Below are positions 58,252 through 64,000 of a DNA stretch of 64,000 nt, one piece after another. Under the pieces are notes generated by a model that did no database searches, was not told the origin of the DNA, and worked only from the letters and a program-made list of their open reading frames with translations. The position numbers and the translations under genes were made by a program. Positions within the stretch are counted from its first letter, which is position 1. Each line of letters starts with the position of its first letter. Source of the DNA: Neelides folsomi (taxonomy: Eukaryota > Arthropoda > Collembola > Neelipleona > Neelidae); the NCBI GenBank assembly GCA_034687125.1, contig JAQGBZ010000057.1:1-64000 (forward strand), given 5' to 3'.

Positions 58252-61200
58252 GAGTCAAATTAAAAAGTATTTTAAAATCCCACGTCTTGATGTTGACTCA
58301 CTCTGGGTTCCAATCCCGCCGTTTTCATCTTCTCGCAAGGGGAAAATTAAATCAAATGCGCCAATGGATTTTCCATTAGTGTCAGTTAGCATAGAGGAAG
58401 AAAACATTTTACATTGATCGTCATTTGCATCAAGAGTTGAAGGTGGAGAGTCACAGCAGTTCTCACATGTTGACGACGGTGATCCTTCAAGGCACAGATT
58501 TCAGAGATGCCGATTGGAGATTACAAGTCCCTTTGTATCCCCCTTCTGCTCTTGAATACCTCTATAGGGAGAATCTCTCTGACTCCTGTGTTGTTTCCCC
58601 CGAGTCTCAAACTCTCCAAAGGTCGTCACCTTTTTACTCCTGGGTCTAATGTTGAAAAGTGGTAAGTGGGAGAAAAACTCGTGTGATGGTTCTCTTAATG
58701 TGCCATCGAATCGTGTCGTTCTTCTCCACTGGCACAGCAAATGCACCGCCGATCAAAAACTAAAAAACAAAAAGATACATACCATTAAATCCGATGTAGT
58801 AAATTATATAAGTAGCAATGGTGGGGCATGTAATGCTTATAAGATTATAACGTAGGTAGTTATAAGAATAAATGGTGGCTTATATCGATGGAAAAGATCG
58901 ACGGAAGGCTGAGGAATTTAGATTTAAGGACCGAACCACGTAATTACGCAAAGGGGGGATCGAAGGTGATGAACCGGTAACCTAAATATCTCAAGTCGTT
59001 ATATTATAGTTATATGAAAGCAAGGCGGCTCCTGAACTGCCACTCTGTTCCTTTAATATTCCTCCCGCTCTTTATTATCCCCAACCGTTTTTTGACTCTT
59101 TCAATCGGGATGATCTCCCTCATGTTAATTCGTACATGTGGATGGCCCTCCTCCCTCATTGAGAGAAAATCATTTGCATTTTCCCTAATACTGAAAGGTG
59201 AGTGAGAGTAAAGGGAATTTAAGTGGAGTTGACTCCCATTAATTATACGCGTATAAAAGTTAAATTTCTTCCAAGAAGAAAAAACAAAACTCTTGACTCA
59301 CATGCACTTTGGAAAAAGTTAGACATGCAAGAAAGTTGCTCATCGACTCTGCATTTACTGCTCCTTTAGAATTCAAACACTCGGGATTATACAACGTTCA
59401 ATATACTTATTAGATGGATTAGATGGTCACTAATCACACAATCACCTATTCTACACAGAAGCCCCACTAATAGTAAAAGTAGTAAAAAAGCCCAAAACAT
59501 TGTAAGTATTACATATAAGGCAAGTACATAAAATTACAGTAGTATGTACATATTGCATAGCGAGGTTGGAGTAGAAAACTGTGTGAGACACTTACACTCT
59601 TAATAATACGTAATAATACTTTCTCAAATGGTGATTACAGGGTTTAAAACAACATTATATGGAGTAAGAAGGAAAATTGAGGGAGCAATAATGCATAACA
59701 AACGATTTGAAGTCTTCAATCTTACACTTTATATCAACTATATAATTTATTAGACATACATTCCCTTACTCATGTTTCTCCTTCCTTGAGCTGAAGAAAA
59801 AAGTAGAACAATAGAATCAGTTTATTAGAATGCAATATTTTATAACTACAAACTACAATTCTCGAGCTCAGGCAGTGATTCTAATTCCAAGATACGTACA
59901 TACATATACATATGGAAAGTAGTGAATAGTCGACGTGGGGAGATTTTTACATTGCTTTTTAACTCTCCAGATTCTTTGATCCTCCTACTGGAACTCGGGC
60001 CCTGAAATACCAACTTATATTATTATAAAGACTAATAAGGCAAGACATAGGGAATACATAATGGACATATACCAACAGTGCTTTTCCAAATGTTGTATTA
60101 TAAAGTGGATCGTAGTTTGAGAGTTGATGATGAAGTTCTTGAGAGTGAACTTGCTTTTTCTCATATATTATTCCCTTAATAACCCGAACGAACGGGATTG
60201 AAATGAAGTAATAGAAATTTCATATCCTCTTTTTGATATCAGAGATGTGGCGGCATGAGAAGGTTGAACATGAGATGGGCCTTATATACTCTGCCCTATA
60301 TAATATACATGGTAGGTACATAAATAAGAAAAAATTCTTCATCGAGGATATAAAATGTTTTCCGATCCATTTTCGTGATAAAAATGTGGAAAAGCTATTA
60401 AGCTACTGGGTTTGAGACAAATCATCTTACAGGGTACTCCCTTTCTCCTTAGCTCTTTTTTTTGCTTGAGGAGAAGCAACAACTTGAAGTCCCTGCCCGA
60501 ACTTCCTATCTTGTACATGCTTTTAAATATAGGTAAGTATTTCTCTGTTTCAACTGAACTACTCCTGTTTAACATTATGTTCATAGCTCATATAGTTAGA
60601 GTGAAATGGTTAATCTGAAAAAAGATTTCTTATACACATTTTTTTGATGAGCGACCCTTCACTCTTGTCCTTACCTTACTGCTGCTGTCTGAGGGAGGAT
60701 GAACATTTGTATGAGGAGCTAAGGCTTTTAATGGGATTCCCTTCAGCTCCCGCGTCCCGTGGAGAAAAGGAAGGAAAAAATAATTCATTTAACAGAATGA
60801 ATTTAATCGAGAAAAAAATACAGATCGAATTAACCACCAAAGACCAAACTGAAATAAGCGATTTTTTTTAAAATTAAAGTATTTCTCTAATAAGAACAAT
60901 AAAGAAAAATGGATTCATTCGGATTATCTTTATAAAAATTATTTTAATTATATTTATAATTTAAAAATACAATTAATATTTAAATGGCTTTGAAATTAAA
61001 ATGTTTACAATTGAAATGCAGCATGGTCGACCATTTTCATAAACAACGGTTAAAAATTCATAACAAGAAAATGAGGAATAAATGGTCATCATCACTTTAA
61101 TGTCTATGTGTCAATCGTTATTTACAAATGTTCCATTCCCAATTGACGCAACTAATCGGTGGGATGACAAATATTTTCACATGGTTTTACAAAGGACGGA

Positions 61201-64000
61201 TATTGAAAGAGTTAACAAGTTGGTTAGAGAGCGATTTAAATAAATGGGACTAACAGGCCCATTTGTTATTGAAGCAATCAGGGAGGAGTGACGAAGGTTC
61301 AAACATTAGAACTGAACAAGTGGATGAGAAACGAGGAGTGAAAATTAAATTGGAGAGAAACCATGAAATATTCCGAATTGAACCGAGTAATGTGGAGGAG
61401 AAATTAAATATTCTCACACCCTTTGACAAACGAGGAGGAGCTGGAGGGTTCGTGGAAGCGGAGGAATTAGCTTCGCCCAATTTCATCCATCTCATCCAAT
61501 AGTGAAGAATTAAACTCCACTTTGAGCTTCATTTACGGCTGTCAATCAGGAGGAAAGTGAAAATGAGCGAAGCTTTTTATTTTATTATCTCACACCCAAC
61601 CTCTTTTCAACTTCAATGGAAATCACGGGTTTTTAGACACTCAGTGGTCCAACGGGACAGAGAATTTGCCCTACAGAAATTGTTACCTTTATATCTTTTT
61701 TCTCGTACTTATTTCATACATATTTCAAATTATTAAATTAAAACATTTATCCTTGCATATTTAATTTAAAATTTATTATTTGAATTATGTATTTTATTTA
61801 AATTAATCAGATTACATCAATATCTAAATTAAATGTGTTTGTAGTTTATTAACACTAACTAAACGTAACTAACTAGAATAATTTACAAAGAAAAAATTAT
61901 GTTTCGAAGAGAAGCATTTTGCAAGAGTGAGTCATTAAAATATTCTTTGCATCATTTTTCTTCATTGACTCATTGAGTCATCACGAATAAAATTAAGAGT
62001 CTTGAAAGGGCGAGGGAGTCGCACAGACCGTCAGTCGTCAACTGCCCCCGTCCACTTTACCTCCAGAAGTCGTCAGCTGTCTTTGGGAGGAGTGATGGCT
62101 CCTTAATAACAACGATTTCTTCATATTATTATCAAGAGGAGGGGGAATTGTGTCTGAGTGGACTCGGTTCTCAACCAGGAGCCGATAAGTAAAAAATGCA
62201 TTAAAATACCGACAATCTGAGAGAGAGTCGTTGGTTCATAATGGGGCCGTAGTCAGTCTGCTGCTGCTGTTCCTTTTTTCATCCTCCGACGAGCATCGAG
62301 TTGACTTTGAAGGCGAAAAAATCTTGATAACTCTTTTCTTATACCCCGACAAAGTTACAAATCCATTTCATTTCTTTTCCCATACTCTTTCTCTTCCAAG
62401 CCAAGGAGGAGTCCTCGTAAGTGCGGGGGATGGAATGAGTGATACGTAATCAAATGTCTTAATGCACTTTCCACTATGACAACCTCATTTCCGAACTCTG
62501 GTTCTTTTTTCCAGTGTGAATCTCTATGTACTTTGAGACAAGAAGATAACTGAACAATAATGTAAGGTGGAGTATTACGGATAATGGATCATACCAAAAG
62601 TTTTAATAAGATATATGAACTTCCCTATACTTATTATTACATAAGTTCCGTTTCTTAAGTTTTGTTGGTAATGACGTCTAAATGTCTTAATTTCTTCGTC
62701 CTTCTTCACTTGTCATTTTTTCCTCTTTTTCCCTTCAGAGTGGAAGTTGAGAAAAGGATTGTATGGTAAAAGCACCTCTGTCTGATGACTCGTATGGGAA
62801 GAGACCCGACGGAGAAATCCACATTTACCAGCTACCTGACTTCACATATTGTGCCCAATGAGGCCGTCCATCGCCACCATCTCCGACAAGGATAATTTAC
62901 AAATGTATTAAGGGAGGGCTAAGTAGCTATATAACACTCATTGCAACAAGGTAATAAATTTCTGTATCCCAATTACGAGCTCATCGTAAATGGAATCAGG
63001 CGAATGGGAGTTGGCCGTTCATTCTCGGCTCCTTCTCTCATCCAGTTTCACTCACATTACTTTAATACATTCTACATTCTATCTCTTTTCCATCCCAAAA
63101 AGCGAGTTACGCATATAGAGTAACACTTTCCTGATATAACTACCTGTATAAGAGGTCTTTACACGGTTTTATGACTCCGAGTCTCCCACATCCTTTATAG
63201 AAAGACTTTCCTGGTACTTCGGCACAAACATTCTCACCCATTCAACCGAACTGAGAGGAAATTTGGCTTCCTTCCATGTTCAACTCTCTTTTTTCAAAGC
63301 CCCCCGAATTCACACAGGCTCATTTGAATCTATTTGACTACCGAAGAGTCGAGTCAATTGACTCAATTGGGCTCTCATTTTCTTTATTAACCTGTCTGCT
63401 CATTGGGCTTCTTCCTTTAACTCCATTTAACTCCATTTAGCTTCTTTAATAGCTTGGTGTAAATCGTCATTCAAAGAAGCTCTCTGTACAACTTACAAAC
63501 TTAAGATCTTTCTAATAAACAAAGTGTCAGTGTAGTAAAGAGACACAAAACAACTTTTGAACCTCCATTTAACGACCGTAATTTGGATTGGGCTCATTTT
63601 ACAATCCCTATACGCTCATCTGCACACACAAACACAAAATGTAAATTTTGTATGAAAGCTTTTACGTGTGTTATGTTTGTAGATATTTACTACTTATACT
63701 GATATGAAAGAAATCTTATGTGCCATTTTATTACAAGAGGTAAATGTGTAAAAAAGAGGTTAAAGTTTATTTATTCATCTTCATTACCAAACAGGGCAAA
63801 TGAGCCCCAAGTTGAATAGCACACATTATGAGACTTGTTGTATGGGTTTAGTAATAACAGTCAGATAGGCGTAATTGTTTGATTTGAGTTCATAAGAGCA
63901 ATGAAGAAATAAAATAATTCGAATGAATAAATTTCCACACGGTGAACTTTGAATCAGAGTTCATTACATTGAGTCAATGCAACATGTCAGAATTAAAAGA
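58252..64000. other. Gene-poor terminal 5.7 kb, no gene supported
   Basis: Alternating AT-rich and pyrimidine- or purine-rich stretches. Frames at 58157-58649, 60644-60871, 61250-61502 and 62231-62449 were examined; none has a recognised domain or a consistent exon chain. The region could be regulatory DNA or a long intron of a gene outside the window. Confidence 0.45.

Noticed and set aside
61263-61502. Charged plus-strand frame
   Set aside because: The opposite strand is equally open and no splice chain or domain supports either.
62231-62449. Hydrophobic frame followed by a strong GTAAGT donor
   Set aside because: No in-frame ATG, and the next acceptor in phase leads to a stop within three codons.
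62765-62863. Short ATG frame reading MVKAPLSDDSYGKRP...
   Set aside because: Only 32 codons, stop just upstream, no signal peptide; likely chance.
1-64000. tRNA, rRNA, CRISPR arrays, integrases, transposases
   Set aside because: I looked for A/B boxes, direct-repeat arrays and transposase-like motifs by eye and saw none that I could support.

Overview
This is eukaryotic nuclear DNA from a compact invertebrate genome, most likely an arthropod. The genes are split by short GT-AG introns (mostly about 60-400 bp) in AT-rich sequence. The gene set is animal: Cdc34/UBE2R, one CRTC, semaphorin, ERp57, endosulfine, a Cys-loop receptor, paired-class homeobox genes, DCST1, CNDP2, SMN and NPRL2. A secreted protein with a DUF4789-like cysteine pattern points to Arthropoda. 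I cannot name the species. Most genes below were rebuilt exon by exon by checking splice sites, reading phase and the family's conserved motifs; few are visible as single open frames. LAYOUT. 1.0-2.0 kb: UBE2R (+). 2.6-3.6 kb: an unrecognised secreted precursor with basic cleavage sites (+). 3.8-8.6 kb: CRTC (-), head to head with MAIP1 (+, 8.7-9.9 kb) across 134 bp that hold an NRF1-type palindrome. 10.7-13.9 kb: transmembrane semaphorin (-), head to head with ERp57/PDIA3 (+, 14.8-17.0 kb). The ERp57 promoter carries unfolded-protein-response-like elements, and two of its introns carry sister box C/D snoRNAs. 17.4-18.1 kb: endosulfine (-). 20.7-23.5 kb: nicotinic-type ligand-gated channel subunit (+). 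25.6-28.4 kb: two cysteine-rich secreted proteins (+). 30.8-32.8 kb: helical-repeat protein, possibly WAPL-like (+). 33.9-40.1 kb: Rx/Rax (+) and a homeobrain-like homeobox gene (-), tail to tail, two members of the ancient hbn-rx-otp cluster. 41.8-42.1 kb: a small membrane or secreted ORF (-). 42.4-45.9 kb: DCST1-type sperm-fusion/E3 protein (-), head to head with a CNDP2-like dipeptidase (+, 46.3-48.6 kb) whose usual catalytic glutamate reads as glycine. 49.2-50.0 kb: SMN without a visible YG box (-), head to head with NPRL2 (+, 50.7-52.5 kb). From 52.5 kb to the end (11.5 kb) there is almost no convincing coding sequence, apart from a doubtful exon pair near 57.3-58.3 kb. HOW THEY FIT. These are mostly unrelated housekeeping and developmental genes, not an operon or a defence island. 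The recurring design is divergent head-to-head pairs sharing short promoters (CRTC/MAIP1, Sema/ERp57, DCST1/CNDP2, SMN/NPRL2). I saw no tRNA, rRNA, CRISPR array or intact transposon. The freshest signals are the snoRNA pair, the unfolded-protein-response promoter, the homeobox cluster, the altered CNDP2 active site, the unrecognised secreted proteins and a perfect 22-nt inverted repeat inside a semaphorin intron.
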